DNA from: Asaia sp. W19 | GTDB lineage: Bacteria; Pseudomonadota; Alphaproteobacteria; Acetobacterales; Acetobacteraceae | NCBI RefSeq assembly: GCF_003994335.1 | Contig: NZ_PNQZ01000047.1 | Coordinates: forward strand, 1-64,000 | Direction of reading: 5' to 3' | Length of the DNA stretch: 64,000 nt | Part shown: one piece after another, positions 63,901 to 64,000 of the stretch | How positions within the stretch are numbered: position 1 is the first letter of the stretch | Layout of the letters: every line of letters starts with the position of its first letter | The notes under the pieces: generated by a model | The model's input: the letters and a program-made list of their open reading frames with translations, nothing else | The model's database searches: none | What the model was told of the DNA's origin: nothing | Program-made: the position numbers and the translations under genes

Positions 63901-64000
63901 ATCGAGGCCGAACATCTGTTGCAGGATCGGGCGGACGGTCGTGTTATTGACCGTCTCGGCCGAGGCGCCGGGATAATCGACCGTGATCGCGATTTGCGGT
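60964..64000 (-). CDS. Multidrug efflux RND pump (AcrB/HAE1 type), 5' truncated by window
   Basis: About 1012 residues are present. The frame runs open to the window edge (DYPGASAETVNNTTVRPILQQ precedes the first internal ATG at 63915). HAE1 signatures: VQVQNKLQLAQPRLP, LAMVLAVGLLVDDAIVVVENVERVM with the paired Asp of TM4, FLPMAAFGGSTGVIYRQF, and a C-terminal cytoplasmic tail. The adaptor protein is probably encoded beyond 64000. The outer-membrane factor gene follows with a four-base overlap. Confidence 0.93.
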   Translation of the reverse strand, partial: PQIAITVDYPGASAETVNNTTVRPILQQMFGLDHLEYLSASSYGSGHMEIDLTFAQGTNPDIAQVQVQNKLQLAQPRLPTEVVAQGLSVTKAVKNFMLVLAFISTDSSMSGQDIADYVASNVSDPLSRVSGVGDHTLFGSEYAMRVWLDPNKLYKYALNVSDIQTAISQQNIQVSSGELGGLPATKEIGFDATIIGPTRLSEPEQFKKIVLKVQQDGSQVHLSDVARVELGAQNYNLSSFYNNLPTVGMALKLAPGANQLTTENAVRAKVAELEKFYPRGLKTVYPLDTEPFITLSIKEVVITLLEAIALVFVVMLIFLQNFRATLIPTIAVPVVLLGTFGVLSALGFSINTLTMLAMVLAVGLLVDDAIVVVENVERVMSEKGLSPKEASRQSMDEITGALVGIVLVLTAVFLPMAAFGGSTGVIYRQFSITIVSAMWLSVLVATVMTPALCGSMLKPTHKEHKKGPIAWFNRNFDRMTNGYLGGVRRLVRSRVVSMLIFAAFAGGAVFLFMRVPGGFLPEEDQGIIFGQVTMRPGANNAQTAAVNRKITDYVMHKYGDIAQSVFAMNGFNFAGQGQSAGAFFIRLKPWDERPGYKNTTMSVAGEIMKHFWMDPEAIIFAINPPAVMELGNAAGFDLELEDNGHLGHQALLAARNQVLAEAAKNPKLMAVRPMGLEDQPQFHLDIDRERANAQGVTNAEINTTIQGAFGSIYVNQFMRSDRVKQVYIEGEAWARMTPEDLNKWYVRNTAGAMVPFNAFASGNWIVGPQKVEDYNGLNSFELQGQGAAGTSSGAAMQEMEKILQHLPKGIGYEWTGISYEQVASSGATGPLYALAAIVILLCLAALYESWAIPLSVLMVLPLGVLGAIGATLWRGLDNDVYFQVGLLTTVGLSVKNAILIVEFAKEFFEQGDSLEDSVLKAGRERLRPILMTSIAFVCGVFPLAIATGAGSAARVAIGTCVVGGMLSATLLAVYFVPVFFVVILRLFRVTRMKDRVDPYEHRNEAARGEGA

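Overview
The window looks like chromosome from a GC-rich alphaproteobacterium, most likely an acetic acid bacterium (Acetobacteraceae). The basis is codon style, the housekeeping gene order (metG-holB-tmk next to dacC/rlpA/mltB), OprB porin use, and a strong bias toward polyol and sugar-acid metabolism. I see no tRNA, rRNA, insertion sequence, prophage or CRISPR array.

Layout. 0-1.9 kb: end of a thiamine operon (thiO-thiS-thiG-thiE). 2-4.6 kb: a large cation/proton antiporter with a C-terminal cNMP-binding-like domain. 4.8-9.6 kb: the stress module spoVR-yeaH-prkA (minus strand). 9.9-17.7 kb: a minus-strand housekeeping and cell-wall run (MBL hydrolase, tatD, metG, holB, tmk, D,D-carboxypeptidase, rlpA, mltB), then a small repeat protein. 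18.7-32.7 kb: a plus-strand catabolic cluster (LacI regulator, MFS importer, hydratase, 2-hydroxyacid dehydrogenase, OprB porin, LysR, a DenD-like dehydrogenase fused to a xylose-isomerase-like TIM barrel, an unassigned aldolase-like protein, a DhaK-DhaL kinase, a lactonase and an SDR). 32.8-37.7 kb: envelope genes (DedA, ATP-grasp, MlaD-like, uppP) and an APC permease with an apparent non-AUG start. 37.9-50.2 kb: an erythritol/L-erythrulose locus. 50.3-57.2 kb: a zinc alcohol dehydrogenase and a czcCBA-type heavy-metal efflux operon. 57.5-59.5 kb: small genes (GIY-YIG, DUF2239, SnoaL-like, secreted protein). 59.5-64 kb: a NodT outer-membrane factor and an HAE1 RND pump cut by the window end.

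How the catabolic genes fit together. In the 37.9-50.2 kb locus an ABC (CUT2) importer, a DhaK-DhaL kinase, an EryH/LerI-type triosephosphate-isomerase relative and an EryI/DerI-type RpiB relative form one operon. A GlpD-like dehydrogenase and an FGGY kinase (EryB/EryA-like) form a second. Together they can bring L-erythrulose (by direct kinase) and erythritol (by kinase plus dehydrogenase) to L-erythrulose-1-phosphate, then D-erythrulose-4-phosphate, then erythrose-4-phosphate. This suits an organism group known to oxidise erythritol to L-erythrulose in the periplasm. The 18.7-32.7 kb cluster has the pieces of an oxidative sugar route (SDR, lactonase, sugar-acid dehydrogenase, isomerase or decarboxylase) ending in a second erythrulose/DHA-type kinase. 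Its substrate is not known to me, and it is the best candidate here for an undescribed pathway.
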